From contig OY780932.1 in NCBI GenBank assembly GCA_963675945.1, positions 3,224,001-3,288,000 on the forward strand: a stretch of DNA of 64,000 nt, read 5' to 3'. Below are positions 9,527 through 19,300 of this stretch, in pieces (within the stretch, counting starts at the first letter, position 1; every line of letters begins with the position of its first letter). The notes beneath the pieces are model-generated. The model was not told the origin of the DNA. It was given only the letters and a program-made list of their open reading frames with translations, and searched no databases. The stretch is from G963556115 sp963675945. GTDB lineage: Bacteria; Planctomycetota; SZUA-567. A program made the position numbers and the translations under genes.

Positions 9527-10410
9527 AAGCTTCTCCTAACCAATCACTAATATACCAACTAAAAATAAGCACATGTCAACAATATACCGACTATAAAGAT
9601 ATCGCTATAATTTTTCAGTTTATTACCTATCAAGCAGAATTAGAACATCTATGCACAAGAAAATGAAACCGATACCATTTCTTTCCCTTAAAAAAATAGC
9701 AGAGAAAATACAGCCACTGAAACCGGTACCATTTGATATAAAAAAAATTTTGATTGAATACTTATTATTGAATTTTTAACAAATCAAGACACGTTTCAGT
9801 ATATGCTATAAAATTGCACTATGCAATTATTATGATTAAAAAAAAAACCAAACCCTATCTTATCTACACAACAAAACACACAAAACAAATATGAAAAACA
9901 ACTTATAAAACAACATGAACATAAAATTTATTACTTAATTTAAATTGACTTTCCATCCTCCATTTCTTTCCGCAAAAATTTGAGTTATCTTTCCTTGTCA
10001 AATTCTGCCAGCATTTTTTGCTTACATTTTTTGCTTACATTATTGGTTACAATTTTACGGGGTTTGCCACCAAATCACTTCGCTAAATTCCTTATATAAT
10101 GTTTTTCGTAAGTTATCGGTAAAACCAAGCAAAACCAATTATAAATCCAAAAGTGAACATAACGAGCACTTTTTAATATAAATTTAAACTGTTTATACAT
10201 ATTCAAGATGCTTGATTGATATAGTTAAAACATATAAGCCAAAACTTTTGTATTATCCCAGCAGCCTCTCTTTTTTTACGCCAATCAACCAGCTACAGAA
10301 ACCACCAGCACGCTACACAAAATTTTAATTAAACATTGCTCACTATACATATAATTTAATATACAAAAGAAAAATTCAGATGCAGCCATGGTGTTAAGAC
10401 AAAATTTCAT
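9527..10410. other. AT-rich upstream region of transporter system 1, without a gene
   Basis: About 880 bases with no credible open frame. The part near rbsA holds the two LacI-type operator candidates listed separately. A 13-bp tandem repeat (CATTTTTTGCTTA, two perfect copies at 10012-10037 plus a degenerate third to 10049) lies further right. The rest is simple AT-rich DNA. Confidence 0.6.
9664..9734. promoter_or_regulatory. pair of candidate LacI-family operators
   Basis: TGAAACCGATACCATTT at 9664-9680 and TGAAACCGGTACCATTT at 9718-9734 differ at one of 17 positions and lie 54 bp apart. The 14-bp core TGAAACCGGTACCA matches the general LacI/GalR-type pattern TGAAACCGGTTTCA at 12 of 14 positions and is centred on CG, as expected. 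They sit about 140-210 bp upstream of rbsA, whose operon ends in a lacI gene. The pairing suggests cooperative or looped binding. Confidence 0.6.
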
Positions 10411-10439
10411 AAAAAACTGGACACTTTAATAATGTCCAG
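10411..10439 (-). terminator. intrinsic terminator of the chemoreceptor gene
   Basis: A perfect 7-bp stem (CTGGACA / TGTCCAG, 10417-10423 and 10433-10439) is followed on the minus strand by a run of six T. It lies about 40 bases after the stop codon of the chemoreceptor gene. Confidence 0.75.
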
Positions 10440-10481
10440 CTACCATGAATTTTTAACTGAATAACCAAACCGCCCGTTATA

Positions 10482-12188
10482 CTATAACAAGTCAGCGGTA
10501 CTCCCCTTACCATTATACCCTATCTTCTTCTGCTTCGACTCAGGCATTCCAACAACATCAGAATGTTGAACAAGATTAAAGACTGCGATCTGCTTACTGA
10601 GATTCTCTGTCTTTGCAGAGAGATCAAGAGATGCAGCCGCCATTTCCTCAGAATTTGCTGTATTAGTATTGGTAATCTCGTCAATACGCTCTAGCCCAAT
10701 AGTTATCTGCTGAATACTCTCAGCCTGTTCTTCAGAAGCCGTAGCAATAAGTTTAATAATATCCGAGCTTTTTGTCACACTCTTCACGATATCATGAAAA
10801 CTTTCTGCTGTCTCACCTGCAATGCTTGTACCATTCGCCACTTTCTGAGCCGAATCCTCAATCAAGCTCGCCGTCTCACCCGCAGCTTTTGCACTTCTTG
10901 CGGCAAGGTTACGTACCTCTTCTGCTACCACCGCAAAACCTTTACCATGCACCCCGGCTCTGGCAGCTTCTACCGCAGCATTTAGCGCAAGTAAATTTGT
11001 CTGAAACGCTATATCGTCTATTGTTTTAATAATCTTGGTAATTTCCACACTGGAATGGTTGATTTCATTCATGGCATCTACCATTCCCTGCATCTGCTTA
11101 CTGCCCTTATCTGCAGCCTCCTTAGCTGTCTCTGAGAGCTGTGCCGCATTCTGAGCATTTTTAGCATTATTCTTAATCTGCGAATTCACCATATTAACAG
11201 ACGCAGTTATTTCTTCCAAGCTTGCTGCTTGAGATGTAGCCGCGTTTGAAAGATTGTCACTCCCTTCAGCCACCATTCTAGCATTATTTGATATCTCATC
11301 AATAAAGTTTCGAATACTCTGCAAAACGAAATTAAGCCTTGTCGACATCTTGATATAACTCTTACCAAGAGAATCCTTGTCTGAGGCTAGATGAATGTCA
11401 TGACTGAGATCACACTCTGCAATAGACTCAGCAATTTCAAGTTTTTCCTGGAGTGCAGTTACCATGCCATTCAAAGCCTGCGTCAACAACCCGATCTCGT
11501 CCTTAGACTTAACATCAAGATTATTACTCAGATCTCCGGCAGCGATTTCTTCGGCCAATAGTTTTGCCGCATTAACCGGGCTAATCACCAAACTCCTTAA
11601 TAACAAGATAATAAATGTTGAAAGCAAGATATCAATAACAACGATTTTAATAATCTCAATTTGTATCATTTTGCTAATTTGAGCTTTAGTGCTTGCCTTT
11701 AATGCAGCTATTCGTTTCATCATAATCCGATCATTCATTATGATAAACCCTTCCCCTTGATCTTCAGTATCTCCGGCCTCATCCGTATAGGTCAAAGGGA
11801 AGCTAATTGCCGCATCCATCTCCATTTTTTGGGGTAGCTCGGTCAAAGCTGTTATCTCTGAATTTTCATTAATAAACCCACTTATAAACTTTCCTGAAGT
11901 ACTAAGGATATATATACTATAGACCGTACTGCTTTGCATCTCCACATTCAAAGCTTCTGCAATCTGCTCGTCATCATAGTTATACAAAGCAATTGGCACT
12001 ACTCGTGAAAGTCTATAGACAATCTGTTGCCGCTCATGCTCAAGATTCTCTTGTTGTTCTTCAGTATACTTCACACAATCAGCATTAAGTTCTTTTTCTG
12101 TTGTATAATAAGTATAAAGTCCTAAAGCAAAAAGTGTTACTGTAGAAGCCAGGATAATCGCACCAGCCAGTTTAATTTGTATAGACAT
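10482..12188 (-). CDS. methyl-accepting chemotaxis protein
   Basis: A 568-residue chemoreceptor. It has an N-terminal membrane segment (about 7-27), a periplasmic sensor of about 150 residues, a second membrane segment (about 178-198), a HAMP region starting at about 200 (SPVNAAKLLAEEIAAGDL), and a long cytoplasmic signalling coiled coil. The hairpin tip that binds CheA and CheW carries the conserved run around IDDIAFQTNLLALNAAVEAARAG. The sensor part is short and does not match a domain I can name. The gene follows a solute-binding protein gene by 70 bases on the same strand, so the two are probably co-transcribed. There is no CheA, CheW or flagellar gene in the window. AAAGGA precedes the ATG. 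Confidence 0.94.
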   Translation of the reverse strand: MSIQIKLAGAIILASTVTLFALGLYTYYTTEKELNADCVKYTEEQQENLEHERQQIVYRLSRVVPIALYNYDDEQIAEALNVEMQSSTVYSIYILSTSGKFISGFINENSEITALTELPQKMEMDAAISFPLTYTDEAGDTEDQGEGFIIMNDRIMMKRIAALKASTKAQISKMIQIEIIKIVVIDILLSTFIILLLRSLVISPVNAAKLLAEEIAAGDLSNNLDVKSKDEIGLLTQALNGMVTALQEKLEIAESIAECDLSHDIHLASDKDSLGKSYIKMSTRLNFVLQSIRNFIDEISNNARMVAEGSDNLSNAATSQAASLEEITASVNMVNSQIKNNAKNAQNAAQLSETAKEAADKGSKQMQGMVDAMNEINHSSVEITKIIKTIDDIAFQTNLLALNAAVEAARAGVHGKGFAVVAEEVRNLAARSAKAAGETASLIEDSAQKVANGTSIAGETAESFHDIVKSVTKSSDIIKLIATASEEQAESIQQITIGLERIDEITNTNTANSEEMAAASLDLSAKTENLSKQIAVFNLVQHSDVVGMPESKQKKIGYNGKGSTADLL

Positions 12189-12258
12189 ACCAGGTTCCTT
12201 TCTTATCCTGATGATGTTTCAAGCTCTAAACGCAAAAGCGAAGCTCAGTTATTTTGAA

Positions 12259-13050
12259 TTATTCATCATCCGGTATATTATACTTTTCTTTCAACTGCGT
12301 ATATTTATCTGTCTGCTTGAAGGCAGTAAGTGCCACATCAAACTTATCAACCGTCGCCTTATCAACAGTTTTTTTACTGAATGCAACATAATGCTTGACG
12401 ATATAAACCGGTTTTTCAAGGGCTATAACCTTATCCGAAAGTCCCATCTGTTTAATAATTTCCATTGCGACCAGATAATCTTCCATAAAATAGTCGATCT
12501 TCCCATCTTCAAGCATTTTAAGATTGATCTCGGCATTTTTGGCTTCACGTAAAAATTTATCTTTTTTATTTGCTGCTTGCAGGTCATCCGGGATTGCCAA
12601 TCCTCTGAGCATTCCAACCTTATACCCCTTAAAATTTCTGAAACTATCATATTTCAATTTTCCTGCATTTTTCTTGAGAATAAACAACTTATACACCCCG
12701 GCTGAAATATGTTCCTTAGGAAAATACAGTTTTTTCTCCCTTTCAGAATTCTCAATTGTCGGCAATATTGCATCATATTTCCCTTCAAAAGTTCCGTTCA
12801 ACCCATTCTTCCATGGATATATTTTAAAACTTTTAAGTTTCAACCCATCTGTTTGAGCAAAGATCTCATCAATAATTTCAGAATCAAAACCAGTAGGATG
12901 TGAAATATCAATTTTACCATTGATCTCAGCAGCATAGGTAAAAGGTGGGAAAGCTTCACAAGCTGCAATAGACAGACCATCTGCAGCCTTTGCAGAAAAA
13001 ACTCCAAAACCAAGTAAGAGTATTGCAACCAAAAATCTTTTAATAAACAT
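12259..13050 (-). CDS. orphan periplasmic solute-binding protein, family 3 type
   Basis: 263 residues with a signal peptide (hydrophobic core, SAKAADG cleavage region) and a family-3 binding fold as in amino-acid binding proteins: LSIAACEAFPPFTY, PTGFDSEIIDEIF, GKYDAILPTIENSEREKKLYF, and VGMLRG in the second lobe. AAGGAG precedes the ATG. No permease or ATPase gene is nearby; instead a chemoreceptor gene follows on the same strand. It may therefore present a ligand to the receptor rather than feed a transporter, or serve a transporter encoded elsewhere. The ligand is unknown; amino acids are usual for this family. Confidence 0.88.
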   Translation of the reverse strand: MFIKRFLVAILLLGFGVFSAKAADGLSIAACEAFPPFTYAAEINGKIDISHPTGFDSEIIDEIFAQTDGLKLKSFKIYPWKNGLNGTFEGKYDAILPTIENSEREKKLYFPKEHISAGVYKLFILKKNAGKLKYDSFRNFKGYKVGMLRGLAIPDDLQAANKKDKFLREAKNAEINLKMLEDGKIDYFMEDYLVAMEIIKQMGLSDKVIALEKPVYIVKHYVAFSKKTVDKATVDKFDVALTAFKQTDKYTQLKEKYNIPDDE

Positions 13051-13949
13051 TGCTATCTCCTTTTACAAAATGATCTAATATTAGTAATTTCGGCACTTTT
13101 GCAATTCAACGTCGACACGAAACATCTACCCTCACTGCAATATTTATCTTATAATTTCAACCTTTCCACCATCTTATGAGATAACGAAAAACTCAAATCA
13201 AAAACGACTGATGTGTTCACACCAACAGACACTGATACTCAAATTAGCTATATTATCCTTTTAACAAGTATTACTCGTAGTTCATATTCTGAAAATAACA
13301 TGGAAGTGAATCAATAAATATTATGTGCAAAATGTACTAAACAAATTGCACCTTCAAATCTAGACACGCTTCAATATTGGTTATCAACAACACACAAAAC
13401 TCATTTTAATATAACCTATTTTCAATAATCTGTCAAATTTGTTATTTTCAGCATAATGCACATTTGTATATTTTTTTAAAAATAATTGAGCCTACAATAC
13501 ATAAATCATACGTAACCAAAAAACATAAAATATATACCATAGTAATACGTAAAGACTTCAACTATATTTATTCCCCGAAAGCAGGCTATTGACGCCCTAA
13601 TCACTTTTATATTAACAGGTAATCAATTTCATAAACCGAATTTTCTTACCTAGAACATTTAAGTAAGTTCTCAAACAGCGTATTTCTTATTGCTACATCC
13701 CAGCAGTACTATTCACGAAAATTGCAATATTACTGCAGATATCAAACCCTAAAACCTCTAAGACGTATTGCTCATATTATCCAAATACCTCAATAAGGCT
13801 AGAATACCGCAAAGGTTAACTAAACTACCTTTTAAGACAAAACGCCACCCAGTTAATATCCTCCCGCTATTATTTTACTTTTAATTTTAAGTTTTTCCCA
13901 AGAAAGACGTTAATAATCATATACGTATTATTGAGGGGAGGTAACAACG
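13051..13949. other. 900-bp AT-rich stretch without a gene
   Basis: Between the minus-strand binding protein and the plus-strand unknown gene I see no coding frame. Both genes must have promoters here. An imperfect AATAAT...ATTATT inverted repeat lies at 13912-13932, directly before the ribosome-binding site of the next gene, and could be regulatory. No other structure stands out. Confidence 0.5.
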
Positions 13950-14510
13950 ATGAAAGTAGATTCAAATTCCAACCTCATTATTTCTAAACTCAAACCAAAT
14001 GTGCAACCTAATAAACAAGCTACAACTGCAAATTTAATTTCTAATCTTAAGAAAAACCACTCTAACGTTAGTATCAATATTAGTAATGCACACCTATTCG
14101 CAGATAATAACTCCACGACTTTGAATATTTCTCCAGCATATACTACAAAAGCTGCAAGCGATCCAGCAGTCCAGGCCAATATTGCGCGTTTGGCCGGTCT
14201 TGCAGATTCGTTTCCTACATATTTAAGTACTCACAACACCTTACCTGACGGCTCACAAGTAAGTAAGGTAAGCTTTGTAGTCGATGAAAACGGAGGTGTG
14301 AGCTGTAATTGCGAATATAGTCGTAAAAAGACTAATGACAATACACCTACATTCTTTGACAGACTCCAAGAAAAAAGAGAACAAGAAAGAGAAGCAAGCC
14401 GAATTGGAGGCAGAATAGACGTCTATAGTACTTCAAACTCCGCAACAAAAGCTATCGACTTAAAACAAGCCTATGCTAACAATTTAAAGCATAACCTTAC
14501 TAGAAATTAA
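13950..14510 (+). CDS. uncharacterised protein, 186 aa
   Basis: I do not recognise this protein. It starts at an ATG behind a strong GGGGAGGT ribosome-binding site, so it is probably translated. It has no signal peptide or membrane segment. The first 60 residues are rich in Asn, Ser and Lys and look unordered. A middle part (SFPTYLSTHNTLPDGSQVSKVSFVVDENGGVSCNCEY) could be a small folded beta domain. The C-terminal part has a charged helix (FFDRLQEKREQEREASR). The abundance of N, S and T resembles small flagellar or secreted proteins, but that is only an impression. It stands alone between two minus-strand groups. Confidence 0.65.
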   Translation: MKVDSNSNLIISKLKPNVQPNKQATTANLISNLKKNHSNVSINISNAHLFADNNSTTLNISPAYTTKAASDPAVQANIARLAGLADSFPTYLSTHNTLPDGSQVSKVSFVVDENGGVSCNCEYSRKKTNDNTPTFFDRLQEKREQEREASRIGGRIDVYSTSNSATKAIDLKQAYANNLKHNLTRN

Positions 14511-14526
14511 TCTTTTTCATGCAAAT

Positions 14527-14560
14527 CTAAAAAGCGTAGGAACTACCCGCTCCTACGCTT
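14527..14560 (-). terminator. terminator shared by two converging genes
   Basis: A perfect 10-bp stem (AAGCGTAGGA / TCCTACGCTT, 14532-14541 and 14551-14560). On the minus strand it is followed by TTTTTAG, so it is a good intrinsic terminator for the dehydrogenase gene. On the plus strand there is no T-run. Confidence 0.7.
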
Positions 14561-14589
14561 GCAGAATATAACATAATTCCTAACCCAAA

Positions 14590-15648
14590 CTAATCAATAT
14601 CAAAGGTTACCGCAACCTTACCGCATTCACCATTAGCCATAAGTTCAAAGCCCTTGCCCGCTTCTTCCAAGCTCAACCTATCGGTTACAATAACCTCAGG
14701 ATTGATCTTCCACTCATCCAACTTCTCCACGAGCAGTTCCATATTCTGAATATTGGTTACCCACGATCCGTATATCGTCTTCTGATCATGGATAATATCA
14801 CGACTCGGTTGAAACTCAACACTGCTCTCCTCACCAACAAAGGCAATCTTACCCCACTTGCGAGCCGCCTGGATCGCCACGAGACGCCCTCCCGGATGCC
14901 CAGAACAATCAAAAGACTTTTCACAACCATGCCCACCGGTTATCTCACGTACCTGCTGCACCGCCTCAGCTCCACTCGCACACACCACCTCATCTGCCAG
15001 GCCGAGCTTCTTGACAATACTACAGCGAGACTCATTCACATCCACCCCAATAGTCTTACTTGCTCCCATCGCTTTGGCCAGATGCAGACACGCCATACCA
15101 ACCGGCCCGAGCCCTACAACCAACACCCTATCCAGCCCGCTCACGCCAACCTTGAGAATCGCTTCAAAAGTCGTCCCATAACCACACGCCACACATGACC
15201 CATCAATATACGATAATGAATCCGGCAACAACACACAATCCTTCTCATCAGCCAAAATATACGGTGCCATTCCCCCATCACGTTGCCAGCCATAAGCCTT
15301 GCGTAGCGGACTGGTACAACTTATCATATAGCCACGACGACAGTCATTACATAAGCCACACCCCGAGATATGATAGATTGCAACCCTATCCCCCTCTTTA
15401 AAACGCTTCATCCCCGAACCGGTCTGGACAATCTTGCCCGCAGGTTCATGGCTACAGACCTTGTCCATGTACCCGGATGGTCCTTCCCCCAAGTGCTCAT
15501 GATAAATAAACTTAATATCACTGCCACAAATCGTTGCTGAACCAGTCTGCACCAATACCTCCCCATACCCCGGAGTCGGAATTTCGAGTTCTCTGAATTC
15601 AACTGTTGAGTTACCCGGCAAGTACGCCCCTGTCATCATATCTGTCAT
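14590..15648 (-). CDS. zinc-dependent polyol/sugar dehydrogenase (medium-chain)
   Basis: A 352-residue medium-chain dehydrogenase of the sorbitol/threonine dehydrogenase type, oxidising an alcohol group with NAD(P). Catalytic zinc ligands are visible as ICGSD (Cys41) and SHEP (His67-Glu68). A structural-zinc cysteine cluster follows at about 97-111 (GCGLCNDCRRGYMISC). The Rossmann fold shows VVGLGPVG, with Asp ending the second strand (IGVDVNE), which favours NAD. AAGGAG precedes the ATG. It is the last gene of a leftward group with a DUF5107-TPR protein and a small unknown protein, so the substrate is probably a sugar or polyol released in that pathway. Confidence 0.88.
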   Translation of the reverse strand: MTDMMTGAYLPGNSTVEFRELEIPTPGYGEVLVQTGSATICGSDIKFIYHEHLGEGPSGYMDKVCSHEPAGKIVQTGSGMKRFKEGDRVAIYHISGCGLCNDCRRGYMISCTSPLRKAYGWQRDGGMAPYILADEKDCVLLPDSLSYIDGSCVACGYGTTFEAILKVGVSGLDRVLVVGLGPVGMACLHLAKAMGASKTIGVDVNESRCSIVKKLGLADEVVCASGAEAVQQVREITGGHGCEKSFDCSGHPGGRLVAIQAARKWGKIAFVGEESSVEFQPSRDIIHDQKTIYGSWVTNIQNMELLVEKLDEWKINPEVIVTDRLSLEEAGKGFELMANGECGKVAVTFDID

Positions 15649-15755
15649 TACTCTCTCCTTTTTGAATTAATTAACGTATACATTCACCACCCGCACGCCT
15701 ACTTTTATACCAATGCTAAAGTCACAAAAAAACTCCTCGGCAAGAATCAGCTAGC

Positions 15756-16298
15756 TTAATACTCAGGCTGCAAGCGATAGCCCTTAAAATCTGTTTTATC
15801 TATACCTAATTTACTTCCTTCGGTTACATAGAAGGTTACTGGCAATCCTTCTCCAGAACAACACTCGCCATGCGGCACCTCCTTCTTCATTACAAAAAAG
15901 CTCACCTCCGGATCATTGAAAACCGCCTCCAAGCAGACAAAATCCTCAGCGCTGAGAGTCTCGGCGTCAATCTTTGCAGCTAATTCCGCACGTGTGAGCA
16001 AGGATACAATCAAGAACATCTTGCGCTCCGCCACCCCTCCCAGTAGTAAGAATTCTTCGTTATCCGGATGCGACCCAAAGTTGAAACACTCCGAATTATT
16101 CAAGGACACATAGAGCAATGAATGTGTACCATACGCCTCCTCCGAGACATAGATCTGTTTACCGATCACCGCCTCTGGCTCAGCTTTAACTTGATAATCC
16201 TCGCGAGAAGGAGTAAGCCGAATAATCAAGTCTCTGTCCTCAAGCTCCTGCATAATACTGGCGGTCATCACCACCGGTTTCAACACGATATCACGCAT
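15756..16298 (-). CDS. uncharacterised protein, possibly cupin-like, 180 aa
   Basis: I do not recognise a named family. The 180-residue protein has no signal peptide. Its middle is rich in predicted beta strands (HSLLYVSLNNSECFNFGSHPDNEEFLLLGG), and the end reads GLPVTFYVTEGSKLG, which would suit a small beta-barrel such as a cupin. A conserved metal site cannot be assigned; H99-like and HGE residues are possible. AAGGAG precedes the ATG. It lies between the DUF5107 gene and the dehydrogenase gene on the same strand, with gaps of 62 and 107 bases, so it probably belongs to the same sugar pathway. Confidence 0.7.
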   Translation of the reverse strand: MRDIVLKPVVMTASIMQELEDRDLIIRLTPSREDYQVKAEPEAVIGKQIYVSEEAYGTHSLLYVSLNNSECFNFGSHPDNEEFLLLGGVAERKMFLIVSLLTRAELAAKIDAETLSAEDFVCLEAVFNDPEVSFFVMKKEVPHGECCSGEGLPVTFYVTEGSKLGIDKTDFKGYRLQPEY

Positions 16299-16360
16299 AA
16301 CACACTCCTTAAATCATAAACCCAAACTACTAAAATTGTACTCATAATAACTGCACTACA

Positions 16361-19300
16361 CTATACCGGAGTCGAATTCTGCTCCACCAACTTTAAGAAA
16401 TCTGCTGCCAGCGCATGACTCGGATCTTTAGCGATAATTTCATCACAAATTCGTCGCGCTTCCTCCTTATTACCCAGCCCACACTCCGCCTGCGCCAGTA
16501 GCATACGGGCTCGCCGCTGCTGACTCTCAGCCAGATCCTCCTCAAATAAGAGTAAATTAGGCAGACTCGTTGCAAAGTAATCTATCTTGGCCTCCTCCCC
16601 CAACAATTCCTGCGCATATGCCTTGAGTTCTTCCAGCAACTGCTCCGCCTTAACCTTCTCACCAAGCCGACGCAATGATATCGCTGAATAATAAGTCATC
16701 TCAGAGAATTCCCTGACCTCCATAGTCTGAAAATCTCCCTTGGTCTGAGCAGCAATCTTCCAGTGCCGCCGTGCCTTATCTGTATCTCCAACCTCTGCCG
16801 CCGCAACCCCCAACCAGTAATGAATATCCGATTGATTGGCAAGAAGATGCTTAGCTTCTCCGAGATTGCCGGGAGAGGTCAAGGCCAGCTCCAGGTACGA
16901 ACATGCTGCCTGCGGCTCACCAGCAGCCAGCGCCTGTTGCCCGCGGAGCAGATTTAGCCGTACATGCAACCCTAGCGCCATACCTTCTCCTCCTTCCCAC
17001 GGCTGAAACTTATGTGCATACAGAATCTCCGCCGTCTCTTCATATCTTCCCAGTTGGTTTAGAAGCGTACAATACTCTATCAACAATTCATCACTCGCAC
17101 TGATCTCTTCCTTATACTTATCGAGTGTGGCGAAACGCTCTTCAGGCGCCATACCCAGGCGTTTGCACAACAGATCTCGTTCATACAGCAATCTGGCATC
17201 AGCCGGATTGATCTCTATCGCTTTGGCAAAAGCAGCTAGTGCCAGTTCATGATCAGAATTAATATTATAAGCACCTATCCCGATATTCCTCCAGGCGACA
17301 GCATTCTCGGGATCATGCTTTACCGCCTCCTGCCATAGTTGCAGCGCCTCTGCATGTCGCCGATTATTGTACAACAGATTACCCAAGTAATACGCGGCTC
17401 TACCCGCTTGCGGATTATGTTTCAACGTCGCTTCAAGTGCCAGGATCTCCTCAAGGCGTGACGGGAAGCAATAACTTGGATCACAACATTCCGCTTCCTC
17501 CCGGAGTCGCGCCGACTCCGGTGTATTTCCGCATTTTTCCTCTATCCAGGCTGCAAGATACAATAAGATCGGTCCGGTACCGCTTACCTCCTCCGGGGTT
17601 GTCGTTCTGAGTATATCCAAGGCCTCGGCATAAAAGCCGCTCCGCTCTAGATCAAGTGCCAGATCAACCCTCGCCTGACTATCAGCCAAGCACTCCTTAC
17701 CCAGCAGATACCGTGACCAGATATCTAGCTTATCCAACGCTGCAACCCCGTTCAAGACCGCTCTAGCTTCAGACTCAAACCCGAGTTTACCGAGTATCAT
17801 CGCTTTCAGATTGAGAAGACGGAGATTATCAGTATTATAGCGCAATGAGTAACCCACATGCTCTAACGCCTGAGTCCACTCCCGGCTTACACAGTCGAGC
17901 TCAGCCAATGCATGAAAAGCCGGCGCTCGCCACTGCATATTCCAAGTAGCTTTATACAAGGCGTCATACGCTTCCTTTAATCTCCCCTGAAACCTTAGAG
18001 TCAACCCGAGATTATAATACGCCTCGCCATCAGCCGGATTGGGATTTCTTCGAGTTAAGCGTTTAAGCGCGGTATTGAAATACTCCTCGGCCTGAGAGAA
18101 CTGACCGCGTGACAGACATTTCAGCCCCATGGCGTTATTACAGCGCGCATCACCAGAGTCCCGCTTCAAAGCCTCCTGCCAATAGAGTTCCGGTAAACGT
18201 GTCGCGTGACGATACTGCTCCAGATGTAGACCGGTAATGTAAAGCTCGTCAGTCGAATAGATATCAGCGGGCGCAGGAGGTTCGCTTGCCGTCTCCGGCG
18301 CCACAGCTACTTCCCGTTTAACCGGAGTATAACTGACTAGCGTACCGTCTTCAGACCTCACAACCAGTTTTACTTCATCCATATTCAGCGTGACCGGTAC
18401 CAGCAGCGTCTGCATAAATGGCTGTGACGGAGAGACAGCGACACTCTCGTCGAATAAAGTACTACCCGCCACCTCCAGCTTGACCTGAACCTGATCGTGT
18501 GCCGCTGTCGCCGCCACCCCAATTACCACTCCAGTATCTACCCAACGCAGACTTAGCGCAAAATCCTTGGTCGCCTGCTGTAGAATACCAATCTTATTCA
18601 ACGGATAAAAATACTGCGACCAGGTCTTGGTCTCACCCGGAAGCAAGAAGGAAAAATCCGGCTGATTATCAGTATACACCCCGGCCATTATCTCGATATA
18701 CGGTTCCTCGCTATCACTCAGGTTGCGATCCCAGGCGTAACCGAAATCATGATTACCCCAGGTCCACTGCTTCTTGCCTGGAGAAATATGATGATTAGCT
18801 ACATGCACCGTACCGGCCTGCGCTCTATGATCATAACCACCACAAAAATCCCCTTCCGAACCAATACACATATATGAGGTCGGTACCGGGATATTGGCGT
18901 ACCAGGAGAGATCGTTAGGCTTATAGTCGACCTCACCCTCCTTAATATTCCGGCAGTGCGGCGGCACAAACTTTGCCGGCTTCTCCCCCTCCGGTACTCC
19001 GTTCTCTGCCCGCTGCCGGTAATCAACACCATAATACTTATCCGAGCAGTGAGGAAAGGTACTCAACGCCCGCTTGGCATGATCGGCAACCATCGAGACA
19101 TCAGCCGGGAAGAATGACTGATACTGCTCATGCACCCGCGTCGCAATATTTGCCCACCACAAGAAGGTCTGAACATTCTCGGTTCGGTTGTATGCTCGCA
19201 CTTTGAGCTCTATATACGACCTGTCCGGATAAAGACAAACCCCATGCATCCCCTTCATATGCTGCAGCGGGTCATGATCAGAGAGCCAGATGGTTATCGC

